Shown here piece by piece: positions 8,038-15,377 of a stretch of DNA of 25,477 nt. A model generated the notes under the pieces. The model saw only the letters and a program-made list of their open reading frames with translations, had not been told where the DNA came from and ran no database searches. Source of the stretch: Chloroflexota bacterium (GTDB taxonomy: Bacteria > Chloroflexota > Dormibacteria > CF-121); assembly GCA_005881235.1 (NCBI GenBank), contig VBEQ01000046.1, forward strand, positions 1-25,477, in the 5' to 3' direction. Numbering within the stretch: the first letter of the stretch is position 1; each line of letters starts with the position of its first letter. Both the position numbers and the translations under genes were made by a program.

Positions 8038-9852
8038 TCAGGCGGTCGTTGCCAACTCGTCGGCAGGCTCGAACTGCCGCTGATACAGTCGCGCGTAGAG
8101 TCCTCCTCGCTCGAGCAGGTCGGCGTGGCGCCCCTGCTCCACCACCTCGCCGTGGTCCAACACCAGGATGACATCGGCCGCGAGGATCGTCGAGAGCCGG
8201 TGCGCAATCACCAGTGAGGTCCGACCCCTGAAGAGCGGCCGCAGCGCCACCTGGATCAGGTGCTCGGACTCGGAGTCGAGGTTGGAGGTCGCCTCGTCGA
8301 GGATCAGCACCCGCGGATCCTTGAGGATAACGCGGGCGATCGCAACCCGCTGCTTCTCGCCGCCGCTGAGCCGGTGGCCCCGCTCCCCGACCACCGTGTC
8401 GTAGCCGTCCGGCAGCGACACGATGAAATCGTGGATGTAGGCGGCCTTCGCCGCGGCGATCATCTCCATCTCGGTCGCGTCAGGCCTGGCATAGAGCAGG
8501 TTCTCGCGGATCGAGGCATGGAAGAGGAAGGTGTCCTGAAAGACCATGCCGACCTGCCGGCCCAGCGATTCGAGCGTGAGGTCGCGAACGTCGTGACCGT
8601 CCAGCCGGACGGAGCCGAGTTGCGGATCGTAGAACCGCGGCAAGAGATTGGTGACCGTGGTCTTGCCGGCGCCGGTCGGGCCGACCAGCGCGGCCAGCTG
8701 GCCTGGCTCGATCCTGAAGGACACGTCTGTCAGAGCCGGGCGGTCGCTCGAACCGTAACGAAACGTGACTTGATCGAACTCGACCTGCCCGCGCGCCTGA
8801 TCGAGATGGACCGCCTCCGGCTTCTGGTCGATCACCACGGGAAGGTCCATGTACTCGAAGATCCGTTGGAAGAGGGCGAGCGAGCCGACGACGTTGACTT
8901 GCAGGTTCGCCAGCGAGCCCACCGGACCATAGAGCCGTCCCAGCAGGACGGTCGCAAAGGTGACGACTGTGCCCAAAGACTCCTGGCCGGTCACCACCAG
9001 GTAGCCACCGAAGAGCCAGAGCACGGCCGGACCAGCCGTGCCGAGAACACCCATCAGCATGAAGAACCAGCGGCCGATCATCGATTGGCGGATGTTGAGG
9101 AGACGGAGCTCGTCGTTGAGCCCGCGGAAGCGCAGGGTTTCCGCGCTTTGCCTGACGAAGGCCTTGACCAGCTGCATGCCCGAGATACCGAGCGTCTCCT
9201 GCATATAGGCGGTCATCTCCGAGAGCTTGCCCTGGGTCGCCTTGCGCGCCTGGAAGGTGGCCTTGCCGACCTGGCGCGTCGGCAGGAGGAACGCCGGCAG
9301 CACGACGAGGGCGGCGATGGTGAGCTTCCAGTCGAGCGCGAACATCAGGACGACAGTGCTGGCGAGAATGACCACGTTGTTGACGAGGCTGAAGATCGTG
9401 TCGGAGACCACGCTCTGCACCCCGTTGACGTCGTTGCTCAGCCGGGACATCACGTCGCCGGTTCGGGTTGCGGTGAAGAAGGCGATCGACTGCTTGAGCA
9501 CCCGGTCGAACAGTTGGTTGCGCAGGTCGAACATGATGCTCTGGCTGATCCGGTTGCTGACGTAGGACTGGAGGACCCCGATGAGGCCGCCGAGGAGCGA
9601 TGACCCGACCAGGATCGCGATCAGGAGCGCGACAAAGCCGAAGCCGCCATGCTGCCCGGTCAGGTAGTTGATCAGGTCTCGGGTAACGAGGGCGGGGATC
9701 AGGCCCAGGGCCGCCGCCGCTCCGATGCAGGCGAGCACGACGAGCGCCAGCCGCCAGTACGGGAGGAAGTAACTGAAGACGCGCTTGAGGAGCGGCCACT
9801 CCAACTTGACCCCCGGCTCCGGCTCGTGAAAGCCGCCGTGCCACCAATACAT
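8038..9852 (-). CDS. ABC exporter, fused membrane and ATP-binding domains
   Basis: 604-residue MsbA/BmrA-like half transporter that should act as a homo- or heterodimer in the inner membrane. The N-terminal six-helix exporter domain covers about residues 20-330. The ATPase domain shows Walker A GPTGAGKTT (391-399), Q-loop MVFQD (436-440), signature LSGGE (495-499), Walker B VLILDE (515-520), D-loop SNLDSES and H-loop His551. All catalytic motifs are intact. Substrate (lipid, drug or peptide) cannot be told. A repeat copy lies upstream at 9890-9921, and the HtrA-like gene precedes it on the same strand. Confidence 0.92.
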   Translation of the reverse strand: MYWWHGGFHEPEPGVKLEWPLLKRVFSYFLPYWRLALVVLACIGAAAALGLIPALVTRDLINYLTGQHGGFGFVALLIAILVGSSLLGGLIGVLQSYVSNRISQSIMFDLRNQLFDRVLKQSIAFFTATRTGDVMSRLSNDVNGVQSVVSDTIFSLVNNVVILASTVVLMFALDWKLTIAALVVLPAFLLPTRQVGKATFQARKATQGKLSEMTAYMQETLGISGMQLVKAFVRQSAETLRFRGLNDELRLLNIRQSMIGRWFFMLMGVLGTAGPAVLWLFGGYLVVTGQESLGTVVTFATVLLGRLYGPVGSLANLQVNVVGSLALFQRIFEYMDLPVVIDQKPEAVHLDQARGQVEFDQVTFRYGSSDRPALTDVSFRIEPGQLAALVGPTGAGKTTVTNLLPRFYDPQLGSVRLDGHDVRDLTLESLGRQVGMVFQDTFLFHASIRENLLYARPDATEMEMIAAAKAAYIHDFIVSLPDGYDTVVGERGHRLSGGEKQRVAIARVILKDPRVLILDEATSNLDSESEHLIQVALRPLFRGRTSLVIAHRLSTILAADVILVLDHGEVVEQGRHADLLERGGLYARLYQRQFEPADELATTA

Positions 9853-9889
9853 GCTGGTTAGCCTACCCAGCGGGAGGCAGTTCGAACAG

Positions 9890-9921
9890 CCCCCACCCTA
9901 CCCTCGAAGCGGGGGAGGGAA
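9890..9921 (+). repeat. GC-rich hairpin repeat, copy 2 (degenerate)
   Basis: Same C-rich lead (CCCCCACCCTA) and same 3' arm (AGCGGGGGAGGGAAAA) as the other copies, but the 5' arm is shortened to CCCTCGA, leaving only a 5-bp CCCTC/GAGGG pairing. It lies between the HtrA-like gene and the ABC exporter gene, which are both on the minus strand. Confidence 0.75.
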
Positions 9922-9936
9922 AAGCGAGGGTCCCTT

Positions 9937-10769
9937 TTAGCTCTGGCGTTCGCCGACCGTGACGGCGACGTCTTTGCGCTCGCCGGCGCGGACCACGGCG
10001 AGTTGGTGCGCCGAGCCGACCTCGAGGGTGCCCAGCTTGCTGAAGAGCTCATCCAGGTGCCGCACCGGGTCGCCGTCAAGGGTCACGATGGTGTCGCCCT
10101 GTAAGAGGCCGGCCGTCTGGGCGGGACCACCCGCTTCGACCGTGACGACCAGCAGCCCACTCTCCTGTCCCAGCTGCTGTGCCAGCCTCTCGCTCAGCCG
10201 GACCGGCTGGGCGCCGAGACCGAGATAGGCGCGACGGATGCGGCCGTGAGCCCTCAGGCTCTCGGCCACCCGGTCGGCGGTCTCCAGCGGAACCGCGCGG
10301 CTGATACCGCGGCCGAAGTTCCAGCTATTGATGCCGATCACGCGGCCCTCCGCGTCGACAAGCGGGCCGCCGGAAAACCCCGGCAAGAGCTCGGCGGTCG
10401 TCTGGATGAGGCGTTCGACTTGCCCGCCCCGCCAGCTTCGGAAGGAGCCCGACAGCCCGCTGACGATCCCAACGGTTACCTGCAGCTCACCAGCCTGGCC
10501 GATGGCGAGCACGAGCTGGCCGACACGGATATCCGTTGACCGTCCTCGCGGTGCCGGTACGCCGCTCAACCCGTCCGCTCGCAGCAGCGCAAGGTCGGTG
10601 CCCGCATCACGACCGGCGATCGTCGCCTTCACCGTCGCGGTGGAGCCCGTGACCTGGATGGTGTCCTCGTGCTCCAGGACGTGGTCCGCGGTGAGGATGA
10701 GATTGTCCGCCCAGATGATCGCGCGACCACTTGAGCGATGTCGCGTGAAAGATCGGAAAGCGTTGCCAT
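9937..10769 (-). pseudogene. HtrA-like trypsin-fold protease with PDZ domain, frame broken near the N-terminus
   Basis: The main frame (open from 10800 down to TAA 9937-9939) carries the S1C protease triad: His in LILTADHVLE, Asp in AGTDLALL and Ser in PGFSGGPLVD. A C-terminal PDZ domain follows (AYLGLGAQPVRLSERL ... GLLQGDTIVTLDGDPV). This frame has no usable start before the His motif; its first one, GTG 10632, would remove the catalytic His. In another frame a well-placed ATG at 10769-10767, with AGGAG 11 nt upstream, encodes MATLSDLSRDIAQVVAR, a family-like N-terminus that then runs out of frame. A short deletion or frameshift at about 10715-10735 would explain both. No signal peptide is seen. 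Confidence 0.7.
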
Positions 10770-10919
10770 GCCACCACGTTATCTCCTGGATCCGCCGGCG
10801 TCACCACCCGGATACCCGGGACGCGAGCCGCCCATTAGGGCAGGTGTAACGGTTTTCGTCGGAGCCGCGTTCTTACACCAGATTCATCCATCTGAGTTCA
10901 TCTGAAGGAGATCGACATC

Positions 10920-11690
10920 ATGCAATCCCTGAGGGGTACCTTCGCCACGCGTGGAATCCTGATCGTCATCGGCGCCTTGATCGCGATCGCGGCATCGGCG
11001 GTAACGGCGGTGGCGGTCCGCGCCGGCGCCGGCGGATCGACGCAGACCTCGGTCGGTGCGGGGGCCGTGGCCGGACCGCGCGACACCATTACGGTGGTCG
11101 GCGAAGGCACGCAGAACGCGACGCCCGATAATGCCCTGATCAGCCTCGGCGTGTCAGTCCGGCGCCCCACGGCGGCCGACGCGATGAACAGCGCCAACGC
11201 CGAGATGACCGCCCTGCTGAAAGCCATCAAGGGTCAGGGGGTCGTGGATGCCGACATTCAGACGACCGGCATTTCCATCTATCAAGACCAGCAGTACAAC
11301 GTGATCGGCTACCGCGCCGGGAACACGGTCAACGTGAAGATCCACCACATTGCCAACGTCGGCACCGTGATCGTCGCCGCGCAGAAAGCAGTCGGTGATG
11401 ACATCCAGCTGAACGGCATCAACCTGCAGCTCAGCGATAACACGACCCAGCTCAAGGGTGCGCGACAGGCGGCCATGGCGGCGGCGGCCGCCCGCGCCAA
11501 GGAGTGGGCCAACCTCGCCGGGCGTCACCTCGGCAAAGTGCTCTCGGTTTCGGAAGTCATCGGTAGTGGGTCATCGTCCTCGCCATGCGGGGCGGGCGGC
11601 CAGTGCGGCGGCGGCGGCGGCGCACCCGTCCAGGCCGGGCAGGTGAACGTCACCGTTGACGTCGCGGTTGTCTACGAGCTGAACGACTAA
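10920..11690 (+). CDS. SIMPL-domain (DUF541) secreted protein
   Basis: 256-residue exported protein. Residues 10-33 form a hydrophobic signal or anchor helix (GILIVIGALIAIAASAVTAV). The SIMPL domain starts at DTITVVGEGTQNATPDNALISLGV and continues through 'NVKIHHIANVGTVIVAAQ' and 'AAMAAAAARAKEWANLAGRHLGKVLSVSE'. The C-terminal Gly/Cys-rich loop (PCGAGGQCGGGGG) precedes the final strand VNVTVDVAVVYEL. Family members (BP26, YggE) form periplasmic channel-like oligomers linked to stress; the exact role is unknown. AAGGAG precedes ATG 10920. A strong hairpin lies 15 nt after the stop. Confidence 0.88.
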   Translation: MQSLRGTFATRGILIVIGALIAIAASAVTAVAVRAGAGGSTQTSVGAGAVAGPRDTITVVGEGTQNATPDNALISLGVSVRRPTAADAMNSANAEMTALLKAIKGQGVVDADIQTTGISIYQDQQYNVIGYRAGNTVNVKIHHIANVGTVIVAAQKAVGDDIQLNGINLQLSDNTTQLKGARQAAMAAAAARAKEWANLAGRHLGKVLSVSEVIGSGSSSSPCGAGGQCGGGGGAPVQAGQVNVTVDVAVVYELND

Positions 11691-11694
11691 GAGT

Positions 11695-12135
11695 TCAGGC
11701 GATGTGTGCCCCGACTTCTTCGTGACAGTCGGGGCACTCTTCTTCCGGTCCGGGAGCGTGGCCGGCGTGCTTTGACTCCATCGGATATTGCGCGGCGCGC
11801 CACGCCGCCAGCCCACCGCGGAGGGCCCAGGCCTGCCGCCCTTGCTGTCGGAGGAATTGCGCCACACGGGCGCTGGTGCCTTCGTCGGGTCAGGTGCAGT
11901 AGGCGACGATCTCGCGATCGGGCGGCAGGGACTCGAGATACCTCGCGATCTCGGCCGCCGGCCGGGCGGCCTGCAGGCCACGGATGATGGGCTCGGGCGG
12001 GATGCGGATGGCTCCCGGAAGCCGATGGCTCACCGCCGGATATACCAGCGAACTCGTCACGTCGAGCGCGATCGCTTCGCCAGCATCGAGCTTCGCCTTG
12101 GCGGAAGCCACGTCGATGCGCGGCGCGATCATCAT
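11695..12135 (-). CDS. Rhodanese-like protein interrupted by an in-frame UGA at the catalytic-Cys position
   Basis: From ATG 12135 the frame reads as a single rhodanese domain (IALDVTSSLVYPAVSHRLPGAIRIPP ... REIVAYCT), meets TGA at 11892-11890, then continues in the same frame with unmistakable family sequence: PDEGTSARVAQFLRQQG, ALRGGLAAWR and a C-terminal tail with CPDCH, to TGA 11697-11695. Family members usually read YCxCPxEATSAR here, so UGA stands where the second Cys, which by spacing to SAR aligns with the catalytic residue, is expected. Options are a TGC-to-TGA mutation (pseudogene), a sequence error, or selenocysteine. The start overlaps the upstream gene's stop (ATGA). Without readthrough the product is only 81 aa and lacks the active loop. 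Confidence 0.65.
11706..11737 (+). terminator. Hairpin terminator after the SIMPL gene
   Basis: Perfect 11-bp stem GTGCCCCGACT / AGTCGGGGCAC with a 10-nt loop, followed by TCTTCTTCC, located 15 nt after the SIMPL stop. The T-run is interrupted, so termination may be partial. On the other strand the same bases encode the last codons of the rhodanese-like frame (CPDCHEEVG), so the hairpin overlaps that coding region. Confidence 0.6.
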
Positions 12136-12578
12136 CGGCGCGGCTCGGGTGGCGCTTCGGGTAGCAGCCAGGGTAGCGCCTCGGACATCGGTCGCACCAG
12201 GGTGACGTATTGCTCGTGGCTGAGCCGGTCACGGGTCAGGATCCCCAGCGCGGCGCCGAGCAGGGCACGCTCGGCCTTGTGCCCGATATCGCCGTGCTCG
12301 ACCTTCCACGAAACGAGCGAGGTGCGGCCTTCGGTGAGATCGAGGATCCGTTTCTTGGCGTCATCCCATGTCTGGATGCGATTGGTCTGCTCGAGCATGC
12401 GCAGCCCGGCTTTCTCGGCGTCGCGAAAACGCTGCATGGCGGCCGGGTCTTCGTGCCGGTCCCAGCCCCAGGCCGCGCGCTCGATGCCGGCCGGCGACAG
12501 GACGCGGGCGTCGGTCAAAAGCCGCTCGAGCCCTTCCTCGTGGGAACCGTAACCGTAGCCTTCGGCGTCCAGTGCCAT
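12132..12578 (-). CDS. Hypothetical protein, 148 aa
   Basis: Soluble, mostly helical protein beginning MALDAEGYGYGSHEEGLERLL; Trp-rich in the middle (AAWGWDRHEDPAAMQRF, QTWDDAKKRI) and ending PWLLPEAPPEPRR. I do not recognise the family. GGCGGAG precedes ATG 12578 at normal spacing. Its TGA overlaps the rhodanese ATG (ATGA), so the two are one transcription and translation unit. The gene is divergent from the DUF4232 lipoprotein across a 68-nt gap holding two palindromes. Confidence 0.7.
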   Translation of the reverse strand: MALDAEGYGYGSHEEGLERLLTDARVLSPAGIERAAWGWDRHEDPAAMQRFRDAEKAGLRMLEQTNRIQTWDDAKKRILDLTEGRTSLVSWKVEHGDIGHKAERALLGAALGILTRDRLSHEQYVTLVRPMSEALPWLLPEAPPEPRR

Positions 12579-12587
12579 TTCGCTCCG

Positions 12588-12598
12588 CCTAGTCTAGG
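12588..12598. promoter_or_regulatory. Palindrome in divergent promoter region (possible operator)
   Basis: CCTAG-T-CTAGG, an 11-base palindrome between the divergent 148-aa gene and the DUF4232 lipoprotein gene, 10 nt upstream of the former's ATG. Symmetry and position suit a regulator site, but no regulator is known. Confidence 0.3.
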
Positions 12599-12617
12599 GC
12601 GTTACGTTCTGAGAGGC

Positions 12618-12635
12618 CCCACGTTAGATCGTGGG
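12618..12635 (+). promoter_or_regulatory. Hairpin overlapping the RBS of the DUF4232 lipoprotein gene
   Basis: CCCACG / CGTGGG with a TTAGAT loop. The 3' arm shares GGG with the Shine-Dalgarno GGGAGG (12633-12638) of the gene starting GTG 12647, so folding would reduce ribosome access. It could equally be a DNA operator. Confidence 0.35.
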
Positions 12636-12646
12636 AGGTATCTGAG

Positions 12647-13342
12647 GTGCCACGCCGCTGGTTCTGGTTGCTCGCCGGTTTGGTCGTGCTTACAGCAGCC
12701 GCGTGCACGCCGTCGCCGCCTACTACGGTGAAGCCGTCGCCCGTTACTTCCGGCAGCCCGGTCACCCCAGTTTCTTCCCCTACGGTCTCACCATCCGAGC
12801 TGCCACCAACGCCAGCCGCCATCCCCACCCCCACCGTCTATTCGCGACTGCCGGTGCCGGCCGGCACGCCGCGTTGCCACACGGCTCAACTCGAGGTTGC
12901 CTTCATCATCGGCGCCGCAGCCGCTGGAAGCGTCGAAGACACGTTTGAGATGCGGAACAAGAGCTCAACGCCGTGCTGGGTTTACGGGTACGTTGGATTC
13001 CAAACGCTTGATCGACAGGGCCGTCGCTTGCCGCAAACCACAAACTGGTCGTCGAAGACCTACTTTGGCGACAGTGAGCCGCCGACCCGAATACTCCTTC
13101 CAGCTAGCACGAGCCCTCTAGGCGTTGAGCCGCGCACTGGGCACGCCTTCTTCAACGTGTTCACTAACGACGTGCTGTGCGACTTCAACGAGAATCCCGT
13201 TACTAACATCGACCTCTGGCCGCCGGATGAATACACGCCACTGACGATCTCGGCAAAGAGTGCCTATGGGCAGCAGTTCGGTTTCTGTGGCGGATTTCAA
13301 CTCAACCCGTTACAAATCCAGCCGGTTCCGAGCCTCGGTTGA
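12647..13342 (+). CDS. DUF4232-domain lipoprotein
   Basis: 231-residue predicted lipoprotein. Signal peptide MPRRWFWLLAGLVVLTAAAC with the lipobox Cys at residue 20, then a Pro/Ser/Thr-rich spacer (about 21-70) that probably spans the cell wall. The domain begins with CHTAQLEVAFIIGAAAAGSVEDTFEMRNKSSTPCWVYGYVGF, matching the DUF4232 pattern of 'C...L' followed by 'N....C.L.GYP'. Two further Cys near the end (VLCDF, GFCGGF) may form disulfides. GTG start supported by GGGAGG 8 nt upstream. Function unknown; the family is mainly known from actinobacterial-type envelopes. Confidence 0.8.
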   Translation: MPRRWFWLLAGLVVLTAAACTPSPPTTVKPSPVTSGSPVTPVSSPTVSPSELPPTPAAIPTPTVYSRLPVPAGTPRCHTAQLEVAFIIGAAAAGSVEDTFEMRNKSSTPCWVYGYVGFQTLDRQGRRLPQTTNWSSKTYFGDSEPPTRILLPASTSPLGVEPRTGHAFFNVFTNDVLCDFNENPVTNIDLWPPDEYTPLTISAKSAYGQQFGFCGGFQLNPLQIQPVPSLG

Positions 13343-13347
13343 TGCCC

Positions 13348-13986
13348 CTAGACGAGGATCCAGCCTAACCCAATAGCCCGCGCGACGGCTTCGGCACGCG
13401 AGCGCGCATTGAGCTTGCCCAGCACGGCGCCGGCGTGGAACTTCACCGTGTGCTCGCTGATCTGCAGTTGATTCGCAATCTGTCGATTCGTCAGACCCCG
13501 CGCCATCCATTGCAGCACCTCGAGTTCCCGCGGCGTGAGGGCTTCGGCGGGCGCTCGGAGCGGCGGCTCGATGCGCTCCTCCCGTGGCAGCAGCGTGGAA
13601 AGGTCAGCGCGCGCGATCGACACCAGGCCGCGCGCCGAGGCGCGCAAGGCCGCCGCCAGCGTCTCGCCATCGACCGCGGCGGGCAGCAACGCCGCGGCGC
13701 CGAACGTCAGCGCCTGCGAGACGGCACCATGATCGCTGGCCAGCGCGACGATCGGTAGGCCCGGCTGTGCGGTGGCGAGGCGCGCAATCGCGTCGAGATC
13801 CTCGGCTTCGCCTTCGCCGGCATCGAGCAGCACGGCATCAGGAAGCAACTGCCCGGCAAGGGACGCGGCTTCGGCGACACCGGTCGCGCCCACGATCTTC
13901 ATGCCGGGCATCCCCTCCACCAGCACCGCCAGCCCGCCTCGGGCCAGCGGATTCGCCGAGACGATCAGCACCCGAAGCTCCGCCAT
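13348..13986 (-). CDS. LuxR/NarL-type response regulator with degenerate receiver
   Basis: 212 residues from ATG 13986. The N-terminal receiver-like domain has RVLIVSANPLARGGL where active receivers have 'DD' in place of 'SA' (residues 10-11), keeps an Asp at 55 (VLLDAGE), and lacks the conserved Lys near the C-terminal end of the domain (LLPAAVDGE in place of 'LLKD'). Phosphorylation by the usual Mg-dependent route therefore looks unlikely. The C-terminal LuxR HTH is complete: LTPRELEVLQWMARGLTNRQIANQLQISEHTVKFH. Upstream GTG and TTG starts at 13992 and 14004 are possible but not better placed. It starts 22 nt after the glycosylase stop at the end of the aro transcript. Confidence 0.85.
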   Translation of the reverse strand: MAELRVLIVSANPLARGGLAVLVEGMPGMKIVGATGVAEAASLAGQLLPDAVLLDAGEGEAEDLDAIARLATAQPGLPIVALASDHGAVSQALTFGAAALLPAAVDGETLAAALRASARGLVSIARADLSTLLPREERIEPPLRAPAEALTPRELEVLQWMARGLTNRQIANQLQISEHTVKFHAGAVLGKLNARSRAEAVARAIGLGWILV

Positions 13987-14008
13987 GATCACAGTTGTAC
14001 CCAAGATC

Positions 14009-14848
14009 TCACGGCGTATCGTCCGGCACCCAATCTCGAGTCAAAAATAGCCAGAAAGCCAAGCCGGCATAAGGCCCGTATCGCTTGAAGCGGCGCTCGA
14101 TCGCCCGGTCGCTAATTGGGCGCTTGCGGCCGAGCAGCCGGGCGTAGGTCGGCCGGGTCCACGAATCGAGGATCAGCCGGTCGTAGCGCGCGAGCATCAG
14201 CATGATGTGCGCGGCGGCGTACGGCCCGACGCCGGGTAACGCCTGAAGCTGTGTGGCGACCTCACCGTCCGGCAGATCGTCGCGCGAGGTCGCCGCGAGG
14301 GCCTCGAGGTCAACCCGGCCTTTTACCACCGACGTTGCCAGCGCTTTCAGATAGGGGCCGCGGTAGCCGGTGCCCGCCACCTTCTTATAAAAGGATGGCG
14401 GCGCGGCCGCCATTGCCGCCGGCGTGGGAAAGGCACGGCCGTACGGGCTGTCCGCTGGCGCGCCCGGCGCTTTCTCGCCCAGGTGCTGGACGAGCGCATT
14501 CACCATTCGCGTGGTTCCGCCCCAGGAGGTGTTGGTCGTGCAGATCGTCTTGACCACGTCCTCGAACACGGTCGGGCTCCGCACCATCCGGCCCGCGCCC
14601 GTCAGCACCCAGGCGAGATCGGGATCCTCGGCGGCCACCGCGTAGAAGGGCGTCAGGTCGAGGTCGAGGCTGAGGACATGCCGCACCTGGGCCATGATGG
14701 CGGCCGCAACCTGAGGCGTCGGCGACGGACCCGTGACGGAGATCAGCCCCTGCCCGGGACGAGTCTGGGAGATCATCAAGGTGCGAGCGCCGATCCCGTC
14801 GAGTGGCACCGTAATTTCGAAGGTCCACGCCTTCTGATCGAGCCGCAT
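14009..14848 (-). CDS. HhH-GPD DNA glycosylase (AlkA/3-methyladenine type), start region disrupted
   Basis: From ATG 14848 the product is 279 aa. The helix-hairpin-helix-GPD signature is at about residues 203-230: LPGVGPYAAAHIMLML followed by RLILDSWTR, with Asp228 the likely catalytic residue. 'TSWGGTTRMVNALVQHLG' and 'KVAGTGYRGPYLKALA' also fit base-excision glycosylases. The same frame stays open upstream and reads EFPLLGPAGEVIDLRRVFLSHGIAELPP, which looks like genuine protein, but no ATG, GTG or TTG exists there before the repeat remnant at 14942-14967. The true start is therefore probably lost, or non-canonical. Last-but-one gene of the aro transcript. Confidence 0.75.
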   Translation of the reverse strand: MRLDQKAWTFEITVPLDGIGARTLMISQTRPGQGLISVTGPSPTPQVAAAIMAQVRHVLSLDLDLTPFYAVAAEDPDLAWVLTGAGRMVRSPTVFEDVVKTICTTNTSWGGTTRMVNALVQHLGEKAPGAPADSPYGRAFPTPAAMAAAPPSFYKKVAGTGYRGPYLKALATSVVKGRVDLEALAATSRDDLPDGEVATQLQALPGVGPYAAAHIMLMLARYDRLILDSWTRPTYARLLGRKRPISDRAIERRFKRYGPYAGLAFWLFLTRDWVPDDTP

Positions 14849-15377
14849 CGGCGGAAGTTCGGCGATCCCGTGCGAGAGGAAGACCCGCCGGAGGTCGATG
14901 ACCTCGCCCGCCGGGCCGAGCAGCGGGAATTCCGCGGTCCAGCCCCCACCCTGCTCTCCCCCCGAGGTAATCCAGGGCCGCCAGGTAGCCCTCGAAGCCG
15001 AGGCCCGAGATCACGCCCTTCGCGGCCGTCGCGGTCACCATCCGGTGGCGCTCCGGCTCGCGGGCGAAGACATTCGAGATATGGACTTCGACGACCGGCT
15101 TGCCCGAGCCTCGCAGGGCATCGGCGAGCGCCAGGCTGTAGTGCGAGAGCGCGCCCGGGTTGATGATGATGGCATCGCTTGCGGCGCCCTCTTTTTCGAT
15201 CCAATCGATTAGCTGGCCCTCGTGGTTCGACTGGTGGCAGGTGAGCACGAACTCGAGCTCACGGGCGCGCTCGTTGAGCAGCTTTTCCAGGTCGGCGAGG
15301 GTCTGGGTGCCGTAGACCTCCGGCTCGCGACGGCCGAGCGTCCCAAGATTTGGGCCGTTGAGAACGAGCACCCTCAT
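14385..15377 (-). CDS. aroQ: Type II 3-dehydroquinate dehydratase with lost stop codon
   Basis: Third step of the shikimate pathway (dehydroquinate to dehydroshikimate). The enzyme is complete at 15377 to about 14964 (138 aa, the normal size): LNGPNLGTLGRREPEVYG with the catalytic Tyr, QSNHEG, INPGALSHYSLALADAL, EVHISNVFAREPERH and the C-terminal GLGFEGYLAALDYL. Where a stop is expected the frame meets a remnant of the GC-rich repeat and runs on to 14385, entirely overlapping the glycosylase gene in another frame. That extension has no homology sense. Start ATG 15377 overlaps the aroKB stop by 4 nt. Either the natural stop was deleted with part of the repeat, or the sequence has an error. Confidence 0.8.
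   Translation of the reverse strand: MRVLVLNGPNLGTLGRREPEVYGTQTLADLEKLLNERARELEFVLTCHQSNHEGQLIDWIEKEGAASDAIIINPGALSHYSLALADALRGSGKPVVEVHISNVFAREPERHRMVTATAAKGVISGLGFEGYLAALDYLGGRAGWGLDRGIPAARPGGRGHRPPAGLPLARDRRTSADAARSEGVDLRNYGATRRDRRSHLDDLPDSSRAGADLRHGSVADASGCGRHHGPGAACPQPRPRPDALLRGGRRGSRSRLGADGRGPDGAEPDRVRGRGQDDLHDQHLLGRNHANGECARPAPGRESAGRASGQPVRPCLSHAGGNGGRAAILL
14942..14967 (+). repeat. Remnant of GC-rich hairpin repeat
   Basis: GCCCCCACCCTGCTCTCCCC followed by CCGAGG matches the C-rich lead and 5' arm of the other copies (6700, 9890, 23083), but the second arm (AAGCGGGGGAGGG) is missing. It lies exactly at the aroQ/glycosylase boundary, where aroQ lacks a stop and the glycosylase lacks a start. 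Confidence 0.55.

Noticed and set aside
8260..9603. 447-codon plus-strand frame opposite the ABC exporter
   Set aside because: Shadow frame with low-complexity charged sequence; the exporter is certain on the other strand.
11859..11873. Bacterial SECIS element after the rhodanese UGA
   Set aside because: Not annotated as a feature: only five base pairs, which occur often by chance in GC-rich DNA. Kept as a hypothesis within the UGA finding.
14776..15204. 142-codon minus-strand frame between aroQ and the glycosylase
   Set aside because: A third-frame reading of aroQ, Arg/Gly-rich, no domain.
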